DNA from: Bacillota bacterium
GTDB taxonomy: Bacteria > Bacillota > Clostridia > Peptostreptococcales > Anaerovoracaceae
Assembly: GCA_022793795.1 (NCBI GenBank)
Contig: JAAWDM010000025.1
Coordinates: 62,001-126,000, forward strand
Direction: 5' to 3'
Length of the DNA: 64,000 bases
Made by a program: the position numbers and the translations under genes
Shown here: piece after piece, positions 8,810 to 16,851 of the stretch
Layout: each line of letters opens with the position of its first letter
Numbering within the stretch: the first letter of the stretch is position 1
Notes under the pieces: model-generated
What the model was told of the DNA's origin: nothing
The model's database searches: none
The model's input: the letters and a program-made list of their open reading frames with translations, nothing else

Positions 8810-9006
8810 AAACAAAAGAACCTCTCCATGAAAGAGAGGTTCAGATTTTTTAATAATCTACCTTCCTCATCTTTCAGAAAGTTTACCCAGAAATCAAGTT
8901 TCTGAAACACTTCTGTAGGATTTAGCACCTTTTCTGCTCTCCATATGGAGACGCACAGAGGTTGCCGGGCTTCTTTGGGCCTATTCCCTCAGCCACTCTT
9001 GATAAG
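8810..9006 (-). ncRNA. SAM-I (S-box) riboswitch upstream of metK
   Basis: The minus strand contains the S-box core in order: CTTATCAAGAGTGG, GAGGGA, GCCCGGCAACC, AAGGTGCTAAATCC and GATGAG (about 9006 down to 8866). It is followed by an expression platform hairpin GAACCTCTC/GAGAGGTTC (8819-8842) and TTTTGTTT. SAM binding normally favours this terminator. It lies directly between a consensus promoter and metK. Confidence 0.95.
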
Positions 9007-9031
9007 GATTCAGTTTTATATGATATAGAAC

Positions 9032-9059
9032 ATTATATACGTTTCGCCTGGATTGTCAA
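9032..9059 (-). promoter_or_regulatory. Consensus promoter driving the SAM riboswitch and metK
   Basis: Minus strand TTGACA (9054-9059), 16-nt spacer, TATAAT (9032-9037), about 25 nt before the S-box aptamer. Confidence 0.85.
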
Positions 9060-9128
9060 CACCGCCGGCGAAAAAATCTTCTCAATATTGATAGGCAAAT
9101 GTTTCCCTCTGCCTAATTTCCTGCCTTC

Positions 9129-11150
9129 CTAGCGCGCAGTCCACCATGCCTTGTTGGACCATTCGGTATAGTAGGTCTTGCCATCAATGATTCGATAGCC
9201 ACGCACCTTGTAATAGTAGCGGGTGCCGCTCTTTAATCCTTTGGTATTCTTATAGGAGCCTTGTGTACCATCAGACTTTTTAGAAAAGAAGGCTTTCTTT
9301 GAAAATCCGCTGGTCTTCTTTACGGAGCGGAATACCTGATAGCCGTCCACCTTGTAGCCCTTCTCCTTTGTCCACTCCACCTGAATATATCCCTTGCCTG
9401 TATCTACAGTCTTAAGGGTAATGCCAGTGGACTGAACGCCTTGAATCAGCTTTTTATTGCGAACATCTTTTTCATCCTGTTTTTCCAATTTTTCCAAGAT
9501 GACCGTCACCTTATCCTGACCTGTCAATCCTGTCAATACCATTACCGCGCCTTTAGATACGCCGTTTACCAACACGTCTTTTACTTGGTATTCCTCTGTT
9601 GTGGTGATGGTCAGTTTTCCAGTAGCTGCGTCATAGACGGTTTTCACAACTCCATCTATGGCCATGCCCTTCTCGTCGGTCAAGGTGATGGCCGGTCCTT
9701 TTGGCTGACTGGGAACCACGCTTGCCGCAGGGTCTTTAGTATAATCGGCTGTATAATACCAGACAATCTTATCGCCGTCTTCTACGTTGCAGACGGTCAG
9801 CGGTATGATAGGAAGGGTATCGTTAACCTTATACAGCCATCCAGAATTTGGCCCCTTGTCAAAGGCTGCTAAGGTAACTCCGTCCTTGGTGATGGATTCC
9901 ACATAGCCGTTATCAGCTCCCCTTTGGCTCATGTTTGCATCGGCCAACGCTTTGAGCAAGGCATGATATACCTTGGCATTAGTTTTTTTCATGGTAACGG
10001 GCGCTTCATTGAGCCAGATTCCTGTGTCGGTCTTTACGGTAACGGTCACAGTGATATCGTCTCCCTTGGTCGGTTCTGACGGCGGGGTTACTGCAGTTCC
10101 TGCGGTGGCCTTCGCCTCCTTGGAACCATTCTCATGAAAATCATATATCATGTACTGTTTGTTTTCTTGCTTTTCTGCCAAAGTAACTGCAAGAAGCCCG
10201 CGGAAGCCCTGCTCGGTAGCAGATAAATTCCATTTATTATTGTACTGAAAACCATCTGGTTCGTTGCTGCGAAGAGCTAAAAGTCCATCTATCAGAGTTT
10301 TACCATCTATAGCATAATCGTTGACATCCTTTCCCACAGCAGCCATGGCAGCCAAAAGCATTCCGGTAGCATTAGCGTTAGGGGCATTGTATTTTACAAC
10401 GGCTCCTGTCTCTCCCATAAAGGACTTCACCTTCTCCGGTTCCAGCGCCTTATCGATGGCTTCCTTTACCTGCTCATTGGTGTCATAATAGGGGGCCATT
10501 GCCAAAATCGCTGGAGCCACAGCGTCCACATCTACGGTGGTTCCATATCCCCAGCCTCCGTCGGTCAGCTGCTGATTCAACATCCTCTCAATGACTTGAC
10601 TTCTCAGTTCCTCTGTTCCATAGGTTTCATCCTGATTCAAAGCAATGAGAATATAGGGCAAGGTATAAACGCTATTGCTGCCGCCGGTTCCTGCTGTTAC
10701 AATCTCCGCAAGCCGCTCTACCAGATTCAGGTGTGTTCCTTGGCTCTGATTGACAGTGACCACCTTGGTTCCGTCATAGCCCAGAGCTTTCAGGCCAATG
10801 ATATACTTAGACAGATCTCCTGCACTTTTAGTCTGGGCGCCTTTTTCCGCCACATAGTTGATATATTGCTGTATCTTGGTCTGGGTCAGGGCGGCTTCCT
10901 TGCCGTAGGCCCTTTCATATTCGGCTATATCGGCGGCAATCCAGTCATCCGACCCGCTGCCTCCCATCTTCTCCGTCAAAACCTCATATACCTGCTGCAA
11001 AACCGCCTCATTGTCAACAGCCGCAGGCGGAGCAACCGGCTCTCCCTCTGTTTCCTCTGCAAACGCCATGGCCGGCATCATGCAGATCACCATGACAAAG
11101 GCCAGAAGCACGCTCAAGATTCTGTTTCCCTTCTCTGTACTTTTTTTCAT
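9129..11150 (-). CDS. Secreted transcobalamin/intrinsic-factor-like protein (alpha-alpha toroid + DUF4430 + Fn3-like)
   Basis: 673 residues from the second of two adjacent ATGs, 5 nt after AAGGAGG. Residues 1-33 are a signal peptide ending AMAFA. About 50-330 is a helical region with terpenoid-cyclase-like repeats (DGGWGYG, ATGMLLAAMAAVG), as in the alpha6-alpha6 barrel of intrinsic factor. About 360-490 is a DUF4430 domain (NSGWLYKVND, DGDKIVWYYTADY), the bacterial relative of the transcobalamin beta domain. The C-terminus is fibronectin-III-like (YYYKVRGYR). No sortase or lipid anchor is visible. A cobalamin riboswitch in its leader supports binding or capture of corrinoids outside the cell. 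Function is inferred from architecture plus regulation. Confidence 0.82.
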   Translation of the reverse strand: MKKSTEKGNRILSVLLAFVMVICMMPAMAFAEETEGEPVAPPAAVDNEAVLQQVYEVLTEKMGGSGSDDWIAADIAEYERAYGKEAALTQTKIQQYINYVAEKGAQTKSAGDLSKYIIGLKALGYDGTKVVTVNQSQGTHLNLVERLAEIVTAGTGGSNSVYTLPYILIALNQDETYGTEELRSQVIERMLNQQLTDGGWGYGTTVDVDAVAPAILAMAPYYDTNEQVKEAIDKALEPEKVKSFMGETGAVVKYNAPNANATGMLLAAMAAVGKDVNDYAIDGKTLIDGLLALRSNEPDGFQYNNKWNLSATEQGFRGLLAVTLAEKQENKQYMIYDFHENGSKEAKATAGTAVTPPSEPTKGDDITVTVTVKTDTGIWLNEAPVTMKKTNAKVYHALLKALADANMSQRGADNGYVESITKDGVTLAAFDKGPNSGWLYKVNDTLPIIPLTVCNVEDGDKIVWYYTADYTKDPAASVVPSQPKGPAITLTDEKGMAIDGVVKTVYDAATGKLTITTTEEYQVKDVLVNGVSKGAVMVLTGLTGQDKVTVILEKLEKQDEKDVRNKKLIQGVQSTGITLKTVDTGKGYIQVEWTKEKGYKVDGYQVFRSVKKTSGFSKKAFFSKKSDGTQGSYKNTKGLKSGTRYYYKVRGYRIIDGKTYYTEWSNKAWWTAR

Positions 11151-11180
11151 CATTTCCTCCTTTTTGCCGAAATTGCCAAA

Positions 11181-11219
11181 CAAAAAGAGCCGCGAAAACC
11201 ATGTTTTTCCCATCGCTCT
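11181..11219 (-). terminator. Terminator hairpin of the cobalamin riboswitch expression platform
   Basis: On the minus strand AGAGC (11215-11219) and GCTCT (11186-11190) enclose an inner pair GAAAAAC/GTTTTC and are followed by TTTTTG. It lies between the aptamer and the start codon. Confidence 0.55.
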
Positions 11220-11296
11220 CACAGCCCGTATTCGCTGTCCTGTCTGACGCTTTCTATGTCCGTCACACCGCAATCCCGGGCGTAACTTTCTCACCT

Positions 11297-11475
11297 GTTT
11301 CATGCATGTCTTCTGACTTACGCTTTTTCATCAGCCTCCCCTTCCCAGGACAAAACCTGCCTTCCCAGTGGTATTTATGAGGCTGACTCCACGCTTACAG
11401 CGGCGGGAACCGTTCCGGACTTCAACCGGATTCCATCTTCGTTGCCGGACACCGTATCCGGCAAAACATGAAACG
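11297..11475 (-). ncRNA. Cobalamin (B12) riboswitch
   Basis: Minus strand holds the B12-box features: GTTGAAGTCCGGAACGG, CCCGCCGCTGTAAGCG, GAGTCAGCCTC, CCACTGGGAAGG, GGCTGATGA, and AAGTCAGAAGACATGC. Outer arms TTTCATG and CATGAAA can close P1. It should repress the downstream transcobalamin-like gene when cobalamin is bound. Confidence 0.93.
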
Positions 11476-11500
11476 ATTATTCTTTTGTAACAACTACTTT

Positions 11501-11528
11501 ATTCTATCATAATAATTATAAAAGTCAA
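11501..11528 (-). promoter_or_regulatory. Promoter for the cobalamin riboswitch transcript
   Basis: Minus strand TTGACT (11523-11528), 16-nt spacer, TAGAAT (11501-11506), about 25 nt before the aptamer. Confidence 0.7.
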
Positions 11529-11587
11529 TATTCTGTCTGGGGATTCAACCCATGATATGAGAAATTAAATCCGGGAGAACGAGTACC

Positions 11588-13462
11588 CTACTTTCCTTTA
11601 TACTGCTTCCAGTATTTGCTGTACAAGTCGTCGCCGGCGCTGCCCAAATTTTTAAGAGTTTCGCAGTTGGCTAAAATCTCATCGGACGGATTCAATACCT
11701 CTCCTGCAGTCAGGTCTGCAATCTCCTTGTTTGGAATGGCATAGGTCAGATACTCGAAGTTGATTCGTGCAATATCTCCCCTTAACATGAAATCAATCCA
11801 TGCCAAGGCTGCCTCCTTGTTTTCCACCCGTTTTGGAATGGCCCAACAGTCAGTCCAAACCTCCGTTCCCTCCTTTGGTACCACGTATTCCAGATTTTCG
11901 TTTTCCTCCTGGGCATAAAGCACGTCTCCGGAGGTAATCACAGCTAGGGCCGCTGCGTCTCCAATCATCAAATCCCTGGCGTTATCGTTGGCAAAACTGT
12001 ATACCAAAGGCTTCTGCTGGATGAGTTTTTGGGTCATCTCGGCAAGTTCCCTTTCATCGGTGGTGTTGATGGAATAGCCCAGAAGCCTGCCTGCCACCAC
12101 ATAAGCCTCCCTGATGGAATTTGGCATAATAATCTGTCCATCATACTTTTTATCCCAAAGCTGAGCCCAACTGTCAATCTCCTCGTCAATCATAGTCGTA
12201 TTATAGATAATGCCATAGGTACCCCAGGTATGCGGTACGCTATATTTCATCCCTGGATCAAACTCCTCTATGAAACCCTTCACATTATCCTGCAAATTCT
12301 CCAGATTTGGGATATACCGAACGTCGATGGGCTCTAGAAGTTCCTCGTTCCGCATCCGGTCTATCATATAGTCCGACGCGCATATAACGTCATAGCTGGC
12401 TGTATGATTCTTAATGACTGGATACATTTCCTCATTGGTGTCAAAGTAGTCCATGACCACCTCATATCCTGTCTCCTCTTCAAACTGGTCGATTAAATCT
12501 GGATCAATGTAATCGCCGAAACAATAGACATACAGTTTTCCCTGGTCCTGGGGTCCCACCATAGAGCCAGCATATTGATTGAGGCCAAACACTACCAAAA
12601 GCATGGCTACCACCAGAGCCATAGCGCCTTTTGGCGTAATGCCTCTTTTTTGCTTTACATAGTAATCTCCATCTGCCCCTGCTTTACGCCGTCTTTTTCC
12701 TGCATCCGATGACAAAATATTGACCGCCAGCAGCACCACAAGCACTGTGACAAACAGCAGGGTGGACAGGGCGTATAAGGTAGGTCGAACGCCGATTTTC
12801 ACCTGGCTATAAATCAGGGTGGACAAGGTATTGATGCCCGCGCCTCTGGTAAAGTGGGTGATGACGAAATCATCCACCGACATGGTAAAGGATAACAAAA
12901 ATCCGGAAACAATACCCGGCATGATGTCCGGCAGCACCACCTTAAAGAAGGCATAGACTGGGGTCGCCCCTAAATCCATGGCCGCCTCATAGGTGATGTT
13001 TTCCAGCTGTTTGAACTTAGGCATCACCGACAAAATCACATAAGGGATACAGAAGGTGATGTGAGCAAACAGTACGGTACCGTAACTCAAACTGATGCCA
13101 AAGAGCAGGAAACTCATCATGATGGAGATGCCGGTTACGATATCCGCATTGAGCAGAGGAATGTTGTTGACCCCCATAAAGAAAGAACGCTTCTTTTCGC
13201 TCATGGCATTGAGACCGATACAGGCCAAAACGCCCACCACGGTTGCAATCACCGAGGCCCACAATGCGATGGTCAGGGTGTTACCCAAGGCCTCCATGAT
13301 TTCCTGGCTGTGAAACATCTCCTGATACCATTTCACTGAAAACCCCTGCCATGCGCTCATGCTCTTTCCTGAGTTGAAGGAAAGAGCCATCAGCGTACCG
13401 ATGGGCAGGTAGAGAAACAGAACGATGAGGGCCAAATAGAGAATTCTTCCCAATTTTTTCAT
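11588..13462 (-). CDS. potCD: Polyamine ABC transporter permease fused to substrate-binding protein (PotC-PotD)
   Basis: 624 residues. The first ~260 are a PotC permease with six membrane segments and the EAA-type loop (YEAAMDLGATPVYAFFKVVLPDIMPG). A further membrane segment at about 275-300 is followed by a periplasmic-type binding domain (GKLYVYCFGDYIDPDLIDQF, then YDVICASDYMIDRM) typical of PotD. The fusion tethers the binding protein to the membrane in place of a lipoprotein. Fused PotCD is known in Gram-positive bacteria. It overlaps potB by 4 nt and belongs to the four-gene operon led by a cupin repressor. Substrate is putrescine/spermidine by family; exact preference is unknown. Confidence 0.9.
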   Translation of the reverse strand: MKKLGRILYLALIVLFLYLPIGTLMALSFNSGKSMSAWQGFSVKWYQEMFHSQEIMEALGNTLTIALWASVIATVVGVLACIGLNAMSEKKRSFFMGVNNIPLLNADIVTGISIMMSFLLFGISLSYGTVLFAHITFCIPYVILSVMPKFKQLENITYEAAMDLGATPVYAFFKVVLPDIMPGIVSGFLLSFTMSVDDFVITHFTRGAGINTLSTLIYSQVKIGVRPTLYALSTLLFVTVLVVLLAVNILSSDAGKRRRKAGADGDYYVKQKRGITPKGAMALVVAMLLVVFGLNQYAGSMVGPQDQGKLYVYCFGDYIDPDLIDQFEEETGYEVVMDYFDTNEEMYPVIKNHTASYDVICASDYMIDRMRNEELLEPIDVRYIPNLENLQDNVKGFIEEFDPGMKYSVPHTWGTYGIIYNTTMIDEEIDSWAQLWDKKYDGQIIMPNSIREAYVVAGRLLGYSINTTDERELAEMTQKLIQQKPLVYSFANDNARDLMIGDAAALAVITSGDVLYAQEENENLEYVVPKEGTEVWTDCWAIPKRVENKEAALAWIDFMLRGDIARINFEYLTYAIPNKEIADLTAGEVLNPSDEILANCETLKNLGSAGDDLYSKYWKQYKGK

Positions 13463-14271
13463 AGCAGATTTCCCTCCCCGTTTCTATCAAATTTTTCGAT
13501 AAAGGCCATACTGATGACGATAAATATCATCATGACCAGCGACAGGCCGGAACCCAGGTTCCAGTTGGAACTGGCCGTAAACTCCTGCTCGATGATATTG
13601 CCGATGAGATTGACCTTGCCGCCGCCCAGCATGTTGGAAATGGCAAAGGTGGTCAGAGACGGTACGAACACCATGGTCACGCCGCTGACGATGCCGGGAA
13701 TGGACAGAGGAATCAATATTTTCCTCAGTACAATGGCCTTGCTGGCGCCCAAATCGTAAGCCGCCTCAATGACGCTGCTGTCGATTTTGATGAGGGCGTT
13801 ATAAATGGGCAGAATCATAAAAGGCAAATAGTCATAGACCATGCCCAATACCACTGCCACCGATGTATTGATGATGGAAAGCTGGGGCAGCCCTATGGCC
13901 GTAAGGGCCGTATTGATAATGCCGTTTCGCTCAAGAAGCACTTGCCAGGCCATAGTTCTCAGCAAAAAATTCATCCACATAGGCAGGATAAATACAAAGA
14001 CCATGAACCCCTTCTTTCCCAGCTTACTGTCCTTCAGTACCAAGGCCAGCGGAAAAGCCAGCAAAAAGCAGACGACGGTACTGATGAACGCCAAAAGCAG
14101 AGACAGACCTAGCGCCTTAGCATGGTCTCCGTTTGCGATGGCCAATATATTTTCAAAGGTGAAGACGCCTTCCCTGTCCGTCAGTCCGTAAAGGGCGATG
14201 ACCCCCAGAGGAATCACCGTACCGCACAGAATGAAGAAAATGAAAGGCATGGAAAACAGTTTCTTAGTCAT
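13459..14271 (-). CDS. potB: Spermidine/putrescine ABC transporter permease PotB
   Basis: 270 residues from the ATG at 14271, which overlaps the end of potA by 8 nt, typical of translational coupling. An in-frame ATG 7 codons upstream also exists but has a poor RBS; GGAGG is 12 nt before the chosen start. It has six predicted membrane segments and the EAA-loop motif (EAAYDLGASKAIVLRKILIP) that contacts the ATPase. It pairs with the PotC half of the fused protein to form the channel. Confidence 0.9.
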   Translation of the reverse strand: MTKKLFSMPFIFFILCGTVIPLGVIALYGLTDREGVFTFENILAIANGDHAKALGLSLLLAFISTVVCFLLAFPLALVLKDSKLGKKGFMVFVFILPMWMNFLLRTMAWQVLLERNGIINTALTAIGLPQLSIINTSVAVVLGMVYDYLPFMILPIYNALIKIDSSVIEAAYDLGASKAIVLRKILIPLSIPGIVSGVTMVFVPSLTTFAISNMLGGGKVNLIGNIIEQEFTASSNWNLGSGLSLVMMIFIVISMAFIEKFDRNGEGNLL

Positions 14272-15337
14272 CGAGTGAAATCGCCTCCTCATCTTCTGAT
14301 TGTGGTTTATTCATAATCTGAATATTTTCCGGAAGCACATCGATGGAAACCTGCCGTCCCACCGGATAGCTGACCGTATTCTGTGCCAACCACTCGAACC
14401 CGCCGGCTTCGATACACATCTCATAGTGGACGCCGATAAATACGTTGGAAGTGACCGTGCCGTTCATGATACCCGCCCCCGGCTTTCCGATGATAATATC
14501 CTCCGGCCGAATGACCACATCCACCGGTTTTTTCACCCCAAAACCTTCGTCGATACATGGGAAAATATGGTCGCATATTTTCACCACCCTATCCTCCATC
14601 ATGATGCCGTCTAAAATATTGCTGTCTCCGATAAAGTCGGCCACAAAGGCGTTCTCCGGCTCATTGTAAATTTCCTCCGGCGTACCCATCTGCTGAATAT
14701 ATCCCTGGTTCATGACCACCACCTTATCAGACATGGTCAGAGCTTCCTCCTGGTCGTGGGTCACATAGAGGAAGGTAATGCCCAGTTCATTCTTTAGCCG
14801 AATTAGCTCGTACTGCATATCCTGCCGCATCTTCAGGTCCAAAGCGCCCAAAGGCTCATCGAGAAGGAGCATCTTAGGCTCATTGACGATGGCTCTTGCA
14901 ATGGCGATACGTTGCTGCTGGCCGCCGGACAGAGACATGGGGTCTCTCTTTTCGTAGCCGGAAAGATTGACCAGCTTTAGGGCATATTTTATCTTGTCGT
15001 TGATATAACTCTGGGTCTTGCCGCTGATTTTCAGGCCAAAGGCGATGTTTTCTGCCACGTTCATATGGGGAAACAGGGCATACTTCTGAAACACCGTGTT
15101 AATCTGCCGCTTGTTGGGCGCTAAATCGGTGATATCCTTTCCCTCGAAGATTACCTTACCTGTATCCGGCGTGGTGAATCCTCCCACGATTCTTAAGGTT
15201 GTGGTCTTACCGCAGCCAGAAGGCCCCAGGAGTGTAATAAACTCGTTTTCTTTGATGGAAAGCTGGAATTCATCCAGTACCAACTCTCCATCATAGGATT
15301 TTGAAAGATCAAACAATTCAATAAGTGCCATAGACAT
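14264..15337 (-). CDS. potA: Spermidine/putrescine ABC transporter ATP-binding protein PotA
   Basis: 357 residues from ATG 15337, two bases after the repressor's stop, so probably coupled; the longer frame lies inside the repressor gene. Walker A is GPSGCGKTT, the signature LSGGQQQRIAIARA, Walker B LLLDEP and the H-loop VTHDQEEA. The C-terminal ~100 residues form a TOBE-type regulatory domain (DVVIRPEDI). It energises polyamine import through PotB and PotCD. Confidence 0.93.
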   Translation of the reverse strand: MSMALIELFDLSKSYDGELVLDEFQLSIKENEFITLLGPSGCGKTTTLRIVGGFTTPDTGKVIFEGKDITDLAPNKRQINTVFQKYALFPHMNVAENIAFGLKISGKTQSYINDKIKYALKLVNLSGYEKRDPMSLSGGQQQRIAIARAIVNEPKMLLLDEPLGALDLKMRQDMQYELIRLKNELGITFLYVTHDQEEALTMSDKVVVMNQGYIQQMGTPEEIYNEPENAFVADFIGDSNILDGIMMEDRVVKICDHIFPCIDEGFGVKKPVDVVIRPEDIIIGKPGAGIMNGTVTSNVFIGVHYEMCIEAGGFEWLAQNTVSYPVGRQVSIDVLPENIQIMNKPQSEDEEAISLDD

Positions 15338-15339
15338 TT

Positions 15340-15876
15340 TTAGAAACTCGGCGGGGTGCTGACCCACAGAATTTCTGCTCCTTTCTTCGTCATGATGTAA
15401 TGGGTTTTATCTGGCGTATAATAAAAGGATTCGCCTGCCTTCGCGTGATGCCTGTCTTTCCCGATGATGATGGTAATCTCCCCTTTCAGCACGTAGCCGA
15501 ACTCCTCCCCTTCATGGGGTGCGTCAGGGTAAGTCTCCCCGCCCGGCTCCAAAGTCAGCCTGATGGGCTCCATCATGTTCTTCTGTGCATTGGGAATGAT
15601 CCATTCCGTCTTATTTTTCAGTTCATCATCCCACTTTTCAAAATAATCCTCATCGCGGAACACGACCTGCACGGGCGCTGTTTCTTCTGTAAAGAATTCA
15701 CATAAGGTCGTGCCAAGGCACTGTAAAATATCCTCCAACGTGGAGATAGAGGGAGAAGTCACATCGTTTTCCAGTTGGGAAATAAAGCCCTTGGAAAGTT
15801 CGCTTCTGTCTGCCAACTCTTCCTGGGTCAGTCCATTGAGGGTTCTAAGCTCCCTGATCCTTATGCCAATATCCAT
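15340..15876 (-). CDS. XRE-family regulator with C-terminal cupin domain
   Basis: 178 residues: helix-turn-helix at about 1-65 (GLTQEELADRSELSKGFISQLE) and a cupin barrel at about 105-175 (PHEGEEFGYVLKGE, GESFYYTPDKTHY). This architecture is that of PuuR-like regulators, many of which respond to polyamines or small ligands. As first gene of the pot operon it probably represses its own promoter; a dyad lies between promoter and start. Ligand is inferred from context. Confidence 0.88.
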   Translation of the reverse strand: MDIGIRIRELRTLNGLTQEELADRSELSKGFISQLENDVTSPSISTLEDILQCLGTTLCEFFTEETAPVQVVFRDEDYFEKWDDELKNKTEWIIPNAQKNMMEPIRLTLEPGGETYPDAPHEGEEFGYVLKGEITIIIGKDRHHAKAGESFYYTPDKTHYIMTKKGAEILWVSTPPSF

Positions 15877-15925
15877 ATCTGTTTCACATCCTCTCGCCTC
15901 AACGTTTTCTGATAATAAACTTTTA

Positions 15926-15942
15926 GTTTAGAAATACTAAAC
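15926..15942. promoter_or_regulatory. Candidate operator of the pot operon regulator
   Basis: Perfect dyad with arms GTTTAG (15926-15931) and CTAAAC (15937-15942), 5-nt centre. It lies just downstream of the -10 element and upstream of the repressor start, a typical repressor position. Confidence 0.55.
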
Positions 15943-15958
15943 ATTCTTCTATCTGTAC

Positions 15959-15986
15959 ATTATACAGATTCTCCAGGGAAAGTCAA
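15959..15986 (-). promoter_or_regulatory. Promoter of the pot operon
   Basis: Minus strand TTGACT (15981-15986), 16-nt spacer, TATAAT (15959-15964), about 80 nt before the repressor start. Confidence 0.75.
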
Positions 15987-16042
15987 GGAAATTCTATGGC
16001 CATAAAATTCCACCATCGGTCCACATTGCAAAAATAGCCCCC

Positions 16043-16103
16043 CGATTGACAAAGATATACACGGTTTTGGACCTTGCGGTGTGATGTTTGCTTTTGTCAA
16101 TCG
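16043..16103. repeat. 11-bp inverted repeat containing TTGACA
   Basis: CGATTGACAAA (16043-16053) and its exact complement TTTGTCAATCG (16093-16103) flank 39 bp in the region between the pot regulator and the two-component system. Each arm carries a -35-like TTGACA pointing outward-to-inward. It could be a response-regulator site or a small invertible promoter; neither is shown. Confidence 0.4.
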
Positions 16104-16176
16104 AGGGTATTACTACAATAATGTAGATAAAAAGTTGAGAAATTACAGCTATACTGTTTTCTGGAGGTATACAAAA

Positions 16177-16851
16177 ATGTACGCAAAGATATTGATAGCT
16201 GACGATGAAGCGGATATTGTGTCCATGCTGGGCAGTTTTTTGGAAAGTAAAGGGTACGGCGTTTTGCGAGCCGGAAGCGGAACCGAAACATTAAGGCAAG
16301 TGGAATATAACCCAGATATCATCCTCCTTGACATCAATATGCCTGATCTGAACGGCCTGGAAATCTGCAAACGGATTCGCAATCATATATCCTGCCCCAT
16401 TCTTTTCCTGACGGCCCGCATGGAGGATGCCGATAAGGTCAGAGGCTTTGCTGCCGGCGGTGACGACTACATCGTCAAGCCTTTTTCTCTAACAGAACTT
16501 GAAGCCAGAGTCAAAGCCCACCTTCGTAGAGAGATGCGGCACAGCTTTGAATCACAAGTAAAATTTTCTGGTAATTTAACCATCGATTATGCACAGCGCT
16601 GCCTGTTTTTTGCAGATAAGCGACTGGGTCTGGCTAAAAAGGAATTCGACATTGTGGAATTGCTGTCCCAAAACCCTGGCCAGGTCTTTGACAAAGAACG
16701 AATTTATGAACGTCTTTGGGGGTATGACAGCGAGGGAGACAGCACCGTTGTAACAGAACATATCCGCAGAATACGGACGAAAATCGCTACGTGTACAGAC
16801 CAGGTATATATTGCAACCGTTTGGGGGTGTGGGTATAAATGGGTAAAATAA
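16177..16851 (+). CDS. OmpR-family response regulator
   Basis: 224 residues from ATG 16177, preceded by GGAGG at 9 nt; the longer frame to 16081 has no RBS. Receiver domain at about 1-115 with IADDEAD, the phospho-acceptor Asp in IILLDINMPDLNG and the Lys in YIVKPFS. The winged-helix DNA-binding domain follows (EFDIVELLSQNPGQVFDKE, then TVWGCGYKW). It overlaps the kinase gene by 13 nt. It probably controls the ABC exporter genes downstream. Confidence 0.92.
   Translation: MYAKILIADDEADIVSMLGSFLESKGYGVLRAGSGTETLRQVEYNPDIILLDINMPDLNGLEICKRIRNHISCPILFLTARMEDADKVRGFAAGGDDYIVKPFSLTELEARVKAHLRREMRHSFESQVKFSGNLTIDYAQRCLFFADKRLGLAKKEFDIVELLSQNPGQVFDKERIYERLWGYDSEGDSTVVTEHIRRIRTKIATCTDQVYIATVWGCGYKWVK

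Noticed and set aside
10596-11285. 229-codon plus-strand ORF within the transcobalamin-like gene and its leader
   Set aside because: It spans the cobalamin riboswitch platform in antisense and has no RBS.
11153-11303. Upstream extension of the transcobalamin-like ORF
   Set aside because: The extension starts inside the riboswitch P1 stem and lacks an RBS; the signal peptide begins at 11150.
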